Assembly (NCBI GenBank): GCA_036518955.1
Contig: DATDMG010000203.1
Span: 1-9,478, forward strand
Origin: DATDMG01 sp036518955
GTDB lineage: Bacteria > Actinomycetota > Actinomycetes > Actinomycetales > Kineosporiaceae
Length of the DNA: 9,478 bases
Direction: 5' to 3'
The position numbers and the translations under genes are program-made. The notes below the pieces were generated by a model that saw only the letters and a list, made by a program, of their open reading frames with translations, was not told the origin of the DNA and did no database searches. Below are positions 1 through 6,789 of this stretch, piece by piece (the first letter of the stretch is position 1; each line of letters starts with the position of its first letter).

Positions 1-9
1 GTCAGGCCG

Positions 10-29
10 GGGTGAAGCCTGGGTGAAGC
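10..29. repeat. Tandem direct repeat GGGTGAAGC x2
   Basis: The nonamer GGGTGAAGC occurs at 10-18 and again at 21-29, so the copies sit 11 bp apart, about one helical turn. They lie 150 bp upstream of the first gene. This spacing suits a regulator bound on one face of the DNA, but a duplication by chance in GC-rich sequence is equally possible. No matching regulator is recognised. Confidence 0.25.
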
Positions 30-96
30 ACCCTTGGGCCAAGGATCTCCCGCATGACTGCGAAACGTCAGGGTACTCGTCCAGCGCCAGGCTACT

Positions 97-121
97 CGTC
101 GACATCGACGACCGACGTCGG
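97..121. promoter_or_regulatory. Two adjacent palindromes upstream of the wall-gene operon
   Basis: Positions 97-110 read CGTCGA-CA-TCGACG, a perfect 6-bp inverted repeat around two bases. Positions 112-121 read CCGACGTCGG, a perfect 10-bp palindrome. They end 57 bp before the start codon at 179. TACTCGTC is also repeated directly at 74-81 and 93-100, the second copy running into the first palindrome. Such a cluster is typical of an operator or promoter-proximal control region. No convincing -35/-10 pair was found and the binding protein is unknown. Nothing else gene-like is seen in 1-178. Confidence 0.3.
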
Positions 122-178
122 TATGCGAGGCGCGCGCGAGCCATCGCTGCCGGACGTGAATAGTGGGGGGCGGCAAGG

Positions 179-1348
179 ATGTCCGAGTTCGCGATGCCCG
201 CGCCGATTGCCGCTGTCGAGTCGCGTGCCGAACCTGATGGTGGTATCGGACTGAACCGGCTGTTGTCGATCGCCCGGCTCACACCCGCTCAGGCCGGCGC
301 GCTCGCGGCCGATGTTCTCGGCGACCTCGAAACACGGCACGCCGCCAACCGGCCCTGCGGTCCGCTCCGCGCCGAGGCGGTGCGGGTCTGCGGTGACGGC
401 AGGGCCCGCCTGGCGGAGAACGGGCCCACAGGGGAGGACGCCACCCACGGTGCTGGCCCCGCGGTAGGGGTCGGCGATCCCACCGCGCGGCCGGGCTGCC
501 TGGCCGCGGCCGCCCCGCTGCTCGACGAACTCGCGGCCGCCGTCCGCCCCCTCGCCGCGGATTCCGACCAGGTCACGACACTCGATCGGGCGGTGCTGGA
601 GGCGCGACGTCCCGACGGGCGGGTCGCTGTCGTGGTAGCACTCCTGCGCGCCGTCGACGCGCAGCAGGGGGTGGGCGCACGCGCCGAGCTTGCCCGGCTG
701 GTCAGCGCGGCAACCGGTGGCATCGCCGGCGAACGAGCCGAACGGGGCTTGCCGCCCGCGTCGTCCGTCCCCCGACCCGGTCCACGGCCCCTGCGGCGTT
801 CGCCCCGCGGGATCGGTCGCGCCCTGGTCGGCCGTACCTGGAAGTGGGCGCTGTCGACGTCGGCGCTGGTTGCGGTGATCACGGTCGAGATCGTCTTTCT
901 CCGGGCCGACATCGGCCGCGACGTCCAGGTCGTGCTGGACGCCGGCAGGTCGGGTGCGGCGAGCACGGCAGGGCCTGTCGCTGCGCCTGCCCTCCCTTCC
1001 GCCCCGGCGGCAGGCGGCACGATCAGGAGCGTCGGTCTCCGCCTGCTCGAGCGCTGCAGATCCGGGCCGAGCTGTGGCGTGCGGTTGCAGGTGATGCTTC
1101 AGCCGCAGGCCCAGCCGCAGGCGGTCACCTGGGCCTACCAGGTCCAAGACCGTTGCACCGGAACGGTGACGACGGTCCCCGGCGGCACGATCACGGTACC
1201 GCCGAAGGTGGACCGGGCCGACGTGGTCACCGCGCTCGCGACCCCACGGCCGAGGGCACTCGTCGTCCGAGCCGTGACCAGCCGGCCGGCCACCGCCGCC
1301 AGCGCACCCGTGGAGGTGCGGTCCGATGGCGCCGCCTGCAGCCACTGA
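179..1348 (+). CDS. Single-pass membrane protein of unknown function, first gene of wall operon
   Basis: This gene encodes 389 residues that I cannot assign to a named family. The ATG at 179 is chosen because an in-frame TAG lies at 161-163 and a G-run (165-170) lies eight bases upstream; ATG 194 is the alternative. Residues 1-222 are predicted cytoplasmic, rich in Ala/Arg/Gly/Pro, with a helical stretch containing 'LTPAQAGALAADVLGDL' (about 34-50). One hydrophobic segment (about 223-241) is preceded by Arg/Lys, giving an N-in, C-out topology. The outer part (242-389) begins with an Ala/Pro linker and continues as a Thr/Val-rich, probably beta-stranded domain with four cysteines (C293, C299, C326, C387) that could form two disulfides. 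Only 20 bases separate it from the SEDS-PBP gene, so the two are probably co-transcribed. I infer an accessory or regulatory partner of that synthase, without direct proof. Confidence 0.8.
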   Translation: MSEFAMPAPIAAVESRAEPDGGIGLNRLLSIARLTPAQAGALAADVLGDLETRHAANRPCGPLRAEAVRVCGDGRARLAENGPTGEDATHGAGPAVGVGDPTARPGCLAAAAPLLDELAAAVRPLAADSDQVTTLDRAVLEARRPDGRVAVVVALLRAVDAQQGVGARAELARLVSAATGGIAGERAERGLPPASSVPRPGPRPLRRSPRGIGRALVGRTWKWALSTSALVAVITVEIVFLRADIGRDVQVVLDAGRSGAASTAGPVAAPALPSAPAAGGTIRSVGLRLLERCRSGPSCGVRLQVMLQPQAQPQAVTWAYQVQDRCTGTVTTVPGGTITVPPKVDRADVVTALATPRPRALVVRAVTSRPATAASAPVEVRSDGAACSH

Positions 1349-1356
1349 AGACCACC

Positions 1357-1362
1357 AGGGGG
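1357..1362 (+). promoter_or_regulatory. Ribosome binding site fixing the SEDS-PBP start
   Basis: AGGGGG lies six bases before ATG 1369. The reading frame stays open further upstream to 844, but that stretch overlaps the first gene and translates to an Arg/Gly-rich, non-protein-like sequence. The site supports ATG 1369 as the true start. Confidence 0.65.
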
Positions 1363-1368
1363 ATTGAC

Positions 1369-4302
1369 ATGCTGATCGTGGAGCGCGGGGACCACCCGGT
1401 CCCCGACGGGTCGAGGGGTCGGGAACCGCTGCGGCCCAAGGACGTCCGTGGTGTCGCCTTCGACGTGATCGCCTTCATCGCGGCGCTGGTGCTGGTCGGT
1501 CTCGGCCTCGCCAACCTCTACGTGGTCGACGGCCGCGATCTGGCCTCCCGCCAGGCGGGGATGGCAGCGGCGGGGACCGTGCTGATGACGGTGCTGTGGC
1601 GGTTCCGGACCGGAATTCTCCTGATCCTGGGCTGGGTCACCTACGTCGCCGCGGTGCTCCTGCTCGGGGTCGTGCACCTCGCCGGCGTGACGGCCAAGGG
1701 CGCGACGCGATGGATCGCGATCCTCGGCTTCACCTTCCAACCCTCGGAGCTGGCCAAGCTCGGGGTGCTCCTCGTCCTCGCCGCGGTGCTCGGATCGAAC
1801 CGGCCGCCCTGGCAACGCTTCACGATCTCCCTCGGGCTGGCCGCCGTCCCGATCGGCTTCACCGTGCTCCAACCGGACCTGAGTACCGCCCTCCTGCTGG
1901 CCGCCGTCTCGGTCACCATGCTGGTCATCGGACGGGTGCCGGCGCGCTTCCTGCAACCCCTGATCGCTGCCCTCGCCGTCGTGACGCCTCTTGCCGTGGG
2001 ACTGCTGCGGCCCTACCAGGTGCAGCGGCTCGGCAGCTTCCTGGTCGGGGCCGGAGGGTCGCCCACGGGGGCGGGGTGGGCCGTGCAGCAGGCCCACATC
2101 GCGCTCGGCTGGGGATCGCTCTTCGGCCGTTCACATGACCCGCTGACCCCCCTGGTCGCCCAGTACCTGCCGGAGAAGGAGACCGACCTCGCGCTGGCCA
2201 GCGTCGTGGAACAGTTCGGGCTGGTCATCGGCGGGCTCGCCGTCGTCATGGCCATCGTCCTGGTCTGGCGGCTCGCCATCGCCAGCCGCGTGCCGAGGAG
2301 CCCTCACGGCGCGCTCGTCGCCGGCGGCCTCGCCATCCTGATCGGCGCGGAGGTCATCGTGTCGATGGCCGGGAGCCTTGGCGTTCTTCCCCTGGCAGGC
2401 GTGCCGTTTCCGCTGCTCAGCTACGGGGGCACCGCCCTGCTCGTGCACCTGGCGGCGCTCGGTGTCGCGCTCGGCGTCCGGCGCGACGGGGCCCGCCGGC
2501 TGCTGTGGAACGTGCCCAGGTGGCGCAGCCGGCGGCCGCGGCTGGTTCGCTCGATCGCGCTGGGCGTGACCGGGCTGCTCGTGACGTTCGGGGTGTACGG
2601 CTGGGGGCTGCAGTCCGCGAACGGAGACGAGCTCTACGCCGCCGGGCAGGACCAGATGACCCGCTGCATCCGCATCCCGGCTCCGCGCGGAGCGATCCTC
2701 GACCGGCACGACGCCCTGCTCGCCGCGAGCACCACGTCGACGTCCCGGAACGACGTCGACCAGGTGCTGGCGATACCGGCGATCGTGCGGTCTCGGCCGG
2801 CGGACGTCGCCCGGTTGGCTGCCCTGGTCGGCTCGCCCACGGAGGAGCTGCGGCGACGTGTGCGAGCGGCCCCCGCGACCACCCTCGCGCTACGGGTGTC
2901 GGACGTACCCCGCACCACCGGCGACGCGGTCGCGGCGGCAAGGATCACAGGCGTGATCGTCACGCCCCGGCCATGGCGCAGCTACCCCACCGGCTCGCTG
3001 CTCGGCCCCGTGCTCGGATGGGTCGGGGTTGCGACCCCGAACGAGACACGGCGGTGGCCGGATCTGCCCTCCGGCGAGATCGTCGGCCGGGCAGGGCTGG
3101 AACAGCAGTACGACGCCGTCCTGCGCGGGGTGGACGGGCGGCAGTGCGTGTACGTCAACCCGGCAGGGGCCCCGGTGGCGATGGGCGCACGCGTGGCGCC
3201 GATTCCGGGGGCGAACGTGCGGTTGTCGCTCGACCTCGGTCTGCAGCACGAACTCGCCACACGTCTCGAGACCGCCACGCAGGCCGCGCACAACCCGAAG
3301 ATGATCGGGGCCGCCGTCGCGATGGACGCCCGCACTGGGCAGATCCTGGCCATGGCCAGCGCGCCGACCTACGACAACAACGTCTTCGGCCCGCCGGTCG
3401 ACGTCGCGGCGCTCAACGCCCTCACGAAGGCACCCGGTCACCCCATGCTCGAGCGCGTGACCCAGGCGGCACTCCCACCGGGGTCGACGTTCAAGCTGGT
3501 GGTGGCCGCGGCTGGGGTGACGGACCCGGTGATCTCGCCGCACGAGGTGATCTCCACCGGCGCCAGCTTCACCCTGGGCGACCACACCTTCAACAACTGG
3601 CAGGCCATGGGCCCGATGGATCTGCCTGATTCCATCGCCTGGTCCAACGACGTGTACTTCTACAAGCTCGCCAACGCCCTCGGACCTGGTCCGATCATCA
3701 ACGTCGCTCGTGCCCTGGGCGTCGGCGCCCGGACCGGCATCGACCTGCCGAGTGAGTCGCCGGGCTATCTCGGCACCCCGGCGTCGGTCGCCAGGAGCGG
3801 TGGTACCTGGTACGGAGGGTCGACGGTGATTCTCGGTATCGGACAGGGATACCTGCAGGTCACGCCGCTGCAGGACGCCCGGTGGACCGCTGGCGTCGCT
3901 ACCGGACGGCTGGTCACGCCACGGCTGGGTCTCGCGACCGGGACCCCGGGGAGCGGGTACACCCCGCTGCTGGCCCCGGGACCGAGCCCGCTGCCGTTCG
4001 ACGCCCGGCTCGGCCCGGTCCAGGACGGGATGCGCCGGGCGGTGACGTTCGGGACGGCCTCGCGGCTCTCGGGTCTGCCGTTCCCGGCGGCGGGAAAGAC
4101 GGGGACCGCGCAGGACGGCAGCCTGGCCGACGGCAGCAACGACCACTGGCTGTCGGCCGTGGCCCCGTGGCCCAACCCGAAGGTGGTGGTGACGGCTCTC
4201 GTCCAAGGCCCGGGGGCCGGCGCGAACAACGCGATAGACGTGGTGGCCGCGGGCTTGCAGCACGTCATGGGCCATCAAGCCGAGATGCTGCCCTCCGAGT
4301 GA
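1369..4302 (+). CDS. SEDS glycosyltransferase - class B PBP transpeptidase fusion (RodA-PBP2 type)
   Basis: This 977-residue membrane enzyme should polymerise lipid II into glycan strands and cross-link them. Residues 1 to about 372 are a SEDS (RodA/FtsW/SpoVE) domain with many hydrophobic helices and the signatures GATRW (111-115), QPSELAK (124-130), QPDLST (168-173), PEKETD ending at D273 (the position of the catalytic Asp in SEDS proteins) and PFPLLSYGG (346-354). A basic linker (about 373-394) leads to a further membrane helix (395-412), then a class B PBP: RGAILDR (440-446) in the pedestal, a 'GLEQQYDAVLRG' motif, the nucleophile motif STFK (S706, K709), SND (759-761, S-x-D as in E. coli PBP2) and KTGT (910-913). 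Every core motif of both halves is present. The SEDS C-terminus and PBP N-terminus both lie in the cytoplasm in their families, so the fusion is topologically sound. Actinomycetes usually encode these as separate genes. D273 is followed by Leu where Phe is usual. Confidence 0.95.
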   Translation: MLIVERGDHPVPDGSRGREPLRPKDVRGVAFDVIAFIAALVLVGLGLANLYVVDGRDLASRQAGMAAAGTVLMTVLWRFRTGILLILGWVTYVAAVLLLGVVHLAGVTAKGATRWIAILGFTFQPSELAKLGVLLVLAAVLGSNRPPWQRFTISLGLAAVPIGFTVLQPDLSTALLLAAVSVTMLVIGRVPARFLQPLIAALAVVTPLAVGLLRPYQVQRLGSFLVGAGGSPTGAGWAVQQAHIALGWGSLFGRSHDPLTPLVAQYLPEKETDLALASVVEQFGLVIGGLAVVMAIVLVWRLAIASRVPRSPHGALVAGGLAILIGAEVIVSMAGSLGVLPLAGVPFPLLSYGGTALLVHLAALGVALGVRRDGARRLLWNVPRWRSRRPRLVRSIALGVTGLLVTFGVYGWGLQSANGDELYAAGQDQMTRCIRIPAPRGAILDRHDALLAASTTSTSRNDVDQVLAIPAIVRSRPADVARLAALVGSPTEELRRRVRAAPATTLALRVSDVPRTTGDAVAAARITGVIVTPRPWRSYPTGSLLGPVLGWVGVATPNETRRWPDLPSGEIVGRAGLEQQYDAVLRGVDGRQCVYVNPAGAPVAMGARVAPIPGANVRLSLDLGLQHELATRLETATQAAHNPKMIGAAVAMDARTGQILAMASAPTYDNNVFGPPVDVAALNALTKAPGHPMLERVTQAALPPGSTFKLVVAAAGVTDPVISPHEVISTGASFTLGDHTFNNWQAMGPMDLPDSIAWSNDVYFYKLANALGPGPIINVARALGVGARTGIDLPSESPGYLGTPASVARSGGTWYGGSTVILGIGQGYLQVTPLQDARWTAGVATGRLVTPRLGLATGTPGSGYTPLLAPGPSPLPFDARLGPVQDGMRRAVTFGTASRLSGLPFPAAGKTGTAQDGSLADGSNDHWLSAVAPWPNPKVVVTALVQGPGAGANNAIDVVAAGLQHVMGHQAEMLPSE

Positions 4303-4305
4303 TCA
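4300..4305. other. Abutting convergent stop codons in palindrome TGATCA
   Basis: The TGA of the SEDS-PBP gene occupies 4300-4302 and the complement of the TGA of the mreB-like gene occupies 4303-4305. Together they read TGATCA, so there is no intergenic space and no room for a terminator. Transcripts from the two genes must overlap at their 3' ends unless stopped within the opposite coding region. Confidence 0.9.
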
Positions 4306-5322
4306 TCTCCAGCCGAAGGCCCCGGCCAGCCGGGGGCTGCGCAGGCTCATCGAAGCACCCTCGGCGACGCAGCTGAGCGGGTTCTCGGCCACCTTCACGG
4401 GGAAGCCGAGCGCCCGCTCGAGTCGTTGGTCGAGGCTCCGCGTCAGGGCGGCTCCTCCGAACGCGACGACCCCGTCGGCCAGCACGTCCCCCGCGGCTGC
4501 CGGGGGCAGGTCGTCCAGGCACGCAGCGAGAGTCTGGACGATCGTGTCGACGATGGGGGCCAGGAGTTCCAGGATCTCGTCCACCGGTACCGTCACCAGC
4601 CGTGCCCGACCTGTCCCGGCGTCCCGGCCCGGCACCACGAAGCTCGCTTCCGTCTCGAACCCGATCCGGATCTTGGCGTCCTCGGCGGTCTGTTCGCCCA
4701 CCACGAGGTGGTGGTGCTCACGCAGGTGCCGGAAGACCGCCAAGGTCATCTCGTCGCCGGCGACGCGGCACGACCGGGACGTCAGAATACCGCCGAAACA
4801 GAAGGCGACGACCTCGGCCGTTCCGCCGCCGACGTCCACCACCATGTGCACCCGGCGTTCCAACGGATCGATGCCGCAGCCGAGGGCACCGGCGATCGGC
4901 TCGTCGATGGCCACCGTCTTCCGCAGCCCGGCCTCATCAGCGGCCTCGAGCAGCGCCCGTCGCTCCAACTCGGTCGCGCCCGTCGGCACGCCGATGGCCA
5001 CCCGGGAGTGGCTGCGCCGCCACGGGCTGCGGACCGCTCGATGGATCACGGCGCGCAGATAGGCCCGCGCCACCTCCAGGTCGGTGATGACGCCGTCCTG
5101 CAGCGGACGCAACGCGACGACGCCGGCGGGCACCCGCCCGAGCAACTCCGCCGCCTCGCGGCCCACGGCCACGACCCCTCCGCGCCGTCGGCCGTGGCCC
5201 CGTCGCAGCAGTACCGACGGCTGGTCGTAGACGATGCCCTGCACGTCGTTGCAGACAACGGTGTTGGCTGTACCAAGATCGATTCCGAATTCCAACACGG
5301 ACCTCCCCGATCCGTCCCCCAC
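4303..5322 (-). CDS. mreB: MreB/Mbl-family actin-like protein
   Basis: This is a 339-residue cytoplasmic actin homologue, which in rods and sporulating actinomycetes assembles membrane-bound filaments guiding wall synthesis. Counting from GTG 5322, the nucleotide-binding motifs are present in order: phosphate-1 FGIDLGTANT (12-21), PLQDGVITD (73-81), connect-1 IDEPIAGALG (139-148), phosphate-2 VVDVGGGTAE (161-170), adenosine motif AFGGAAL (287-293) and connect-2 ENPLSCVAEG (313-322). Length is normal for MreB. Differences from the usual pattern: the adenosine loop reads FGGAA rather than TGGGA, and a basic insert GHGRRRGG (42-49) sits in the N-terminal lobe. Start choice is open: GTG 5322, GTG 5298 or TTG 5295. 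TTG 5295 has the best ribosome site and would begin MEFGIDLG, much like canonical MreB. It is convergent with the SEDS-PBP gene. No mreC or mreD is seen here. A divergent paralogue rather than the main MreB is possible. Confidence 0.9.
   Translation of the reverse strand: MGDGSGRSVLEFGIDLGTANTVVCNDVQGIVYDQPSVLLRRGHGRRRGGVVAVGREAAELLGRVPAGVVALRPLQDGVITDLEVARAYLRAVIHRAVRSPWRRSHSRVAIGVPTGATELERRALLEAADEAGLRKTVAIDEPIAGALGCGIDPLERRVHMVVDVGGGTAEVVAFCFGGILTSRSCRVAGDEMTLAVFRHLREHHHLVVGEQTAEDAKIRIGFETEASFVVPGRDAGTGRARLVTVPVDEILELLAPIVDTIVQTLAACLDDLPPAAAGDVLADGVVAFGGAALTRSLDQRLERALGFPVKVAENPLSCVAEGASMSLRSPRLAGAFGWR
5302..5308 (-). promoter_or_regulatory. Ribosome binding site inside the annotated mreB 5' end
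   Basis: On the minus strand GGGGAGG ends six bases before TTG 5295 and three bases before GTG 5298. It lies inside the reading frame if GTG 5322 is the start. This favours a start at 5295, giving a protein nine residues shorter. Confidence 0.5.
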
Positions 5323-5427
5323 TGCCCTTGATATTGGGGCCTATTCGGTCGCCGGTCCAGCCGAGTCCGTGGCGTGCTTCACGACGAACAGGGGTGTGCC
5401 GACCCGGCCACCGGTGGGGAGGAGGGC

Positions 5428-5740
5428 TTGCACCGCGGGCTGGTGCGGGCGGCGATCGGTGCGGCGGCGGGGGCGGCGAGTTTCACGCCTGTGCATGACG
5501 CGGCGACCGGGCATGGTCAGGCGGGCTGGCTGGCGTGGGCGGACGCGGTGGTCCTGGAAGTGATGTCCCGCTGGCCCTGGCGCTGTCGCAGCCGTGGCAG
5601 TGCGCGGTCCTGGGCGCCGCCGCCGTCCTGTTGCTGGCGCTGCGCCGGGGCGTGGTCCCTCACCCTGCTGGCGGCCGCGGCGGCCGGCGTCGTCGTGACG
5701 GCGGGAGGCCCGCTGCCGGGGTGGCGGCCCGCGCAGCCGC
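5428..5740 (+). pseudogene. Broken DUF2637/SpdB-like membrane protein fragment
   Basis: The 441 bases between the mreB-like gene and the chorismatase (5323-5763) contain no intact gene. Plus-strand frame from TTG 5428, preceded by GGGGAGGAGG, reads residues such as SFTPVHDAATGHGQAGWLAW and ADAVVLEVMS up to about 5568. This recalls the first part of DUF2637 proteins, membrane proteins often found on actinomycete plasmids and integrative elements. The hydrophobic continuation (VPLALALS, then AVLGAAAVLLLAL) is in a different frame from 5565 on, so a frameshift with a likely deletion of the middle has occurred. A perfect palindrome CCACCGGTGG (5408-5417) lies just upstream. The family assignment is from memory of its pattern and is moderate at best. 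Random translation of GC-rich DNA is the alternative. Confidence 0.4.
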
Positions 5741-5763
5741 GGCACCGGCCCGCGTGCGGGCGG

Positions 5764-6789
5764 TCACCCCCCGGTGACGATCCCCTCGATCTCCATGAGC
5801 AGGTCGGAGCGGCAGATGTCGACGTTGAGGTAGGCGATCGCGGCGAGCGGCGAGAAGCGTTGCCCGCAGATCTCCCGCACGGTGTCCAGGTCGGCGTCGT
5901 GCCGGACGTAGACCTTGATGTTCGTCAGCTCCTCCAGCTCGTGCCTGCGAGCGAGCCCGTACCGGGCGAGGTTGGGGCCGCCGACGAGCTCGGCGATGTT
6001 GTCCAGCGTCTGGTGGCACTGGCGGCGCACGTCGTCGGGATGGACGGTGCGTTGGCCGACGATGCTCGCGGTGCCGGAGACGAAGATGCTGCAGTCCTCC
6101 GGCGAGTCCGGGCCTCCGGGCAGCAGGCAGGTGGCCCGGGCGAAGCTCGGGGGCTTCGGGCCGTACTGCTGCGAGTACCGGTAGGCCGGCTGCTGCCGGG
6201 GGTTCTCCACGTTGACCCTCGGGGTGTCGCGGGAGGACAGGAAGTAGAAGCCGATGCCCCCGCCGAGGGATCCGATCCCGGTGGCGGCGGGCATCTCGAG
6301 GCGTCCGGGGAAGGACTCGAAGGCCGTCGCCCGTCCGAGGCAGAAGTCCCGGTACACCTCCAGCCCGTCGGCATTGTCGCCGTTGATGTCGGCGATGACG
6401 TTCCACATCCGGAAGATATTGGGGTAGCCCAGGTCCACGGTCAGGGCGAAGGCGTCCAGGTAGGCACGTCGGGCGGCGTCGGCGTAGCGGGGGGCGGGCG
6501 GCAGCCAGCCAGCGCATAGCAGGAACGCGCCGTCCTGCGCGTAGTGCAGGTCACCACGGCGGCCCGTGGTCGCAGGGCCGCGGCCGCGCCACACCTCGCG
6601 GAAAGCCGCCGCGGACGACCGGGCCATGTGCACCGGCATCAGGAGGCGGCCGTCGACGTTCGCCGGCGGGCCCGACGTCGTCCCGTAGGTGACGACGCCG
6701 AGCACGTCGTCGTCGGCCGAGGACGGGGTGTCGCCGTCGGCCGGCAGGAAGGTGGCGGAGATCACAGGACGGGTACGCAGGGTGAGCAT
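5764..6789 (-). CDS. Chorismatase, FkbO/Hyg5/XanB2 family
   Basis: This 341-residue cytoplasmic enzyme is predicted to hydrolyse chorismate with loss of pyruvate. Family members give dihydroxycyclohexadienoate (FkbO, RapK), 3-hydroxybenzoate (Hyg5) or 3- and 4-hydroxybenzoate (XanB2), used as polyketide starters, pigments or signals. Visible family motifs: YPNIFRMWN (122-130), the Cys/Gly-rich FCLGRATAFE (149-158), PAATGIG (167-173), ENPRQQPAY (195-203), YGPKPPSFARA (209-219), the RidA/YjgF-like SGTASIVG (238-245), and a C-terminal stretch ICRSDLLMEIEG (325-336) with the conserved Glu. Databases often mislabel this family as pteridine-dependent dioxygenase. ATG 6789 is supported by GGGAG seven bases upstream. 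The residues separating product types lie around the SGTAS motif (A241) and near C326, but I cannot assign the product reliably. No polyketide synthase, aryl-acid ligase or shikimate gene is visible nearby, so it looks like an orphan or the edge of a cluster. Confidence 0.88.
   Translation of the reverse strand: MLTLRTRPVISATFLPADGDTPSSADDDVLGVVTYGTTSGPPANVDGRLLMPVHMARSSAAAFREVWRGRGPATTGRRGDLHYAQDGAFLLCAGWLPPAPRYADAARRAYLDAFALTVDLGYPNIFRMWNVIADINGDNADGLEVYRDFCLGRATAFESFPGRLEMPAATGIGSLGGGIGFYFLSSRDTPRVNVENPRQQPAYRYSQQYGPKPPSFARATCLLPGGPDSPEDCSIFVSGTASIVGQRTVHPDDVRRQCHQTLDNIAELVGGPNLARYGLARRHELEELTNIKVYVRHDADLDTVREICGQRFSPLAAIAYLNVDICRSDLLMEIEGIVTGG

Noticed and set aside
92..1345. Long minus-strand open frame of 417 codons
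   Set aside because: It is antisense to the first gene; its Arg/Gly/Asp-rich composition is typical of antisense frames in GC-rich DNA.
844..1368. Upstream extension of the SEDS-PBP frame
   Set aside because: It overlaps the first gene, translates to Arg/Gly-rich noise, and ATG 1369 has its own ribosome site.
2890..4278. Minus-strand open frame of 462 codons
   Set aside because: It is antisense to the transpeptidase domain, which carries full motifs; no recognisable protein.
4426..5331. Plus-strand open frame of 301 codons
   Set aside because: It is antisense to the mreB-like gene and shows no domain pattern.
5570..6519. Plus-strand frame through the chorismatase region
   Set aside because: Beyond the DUF2637-like start the frame is the antisense image of the chorismatase gene.
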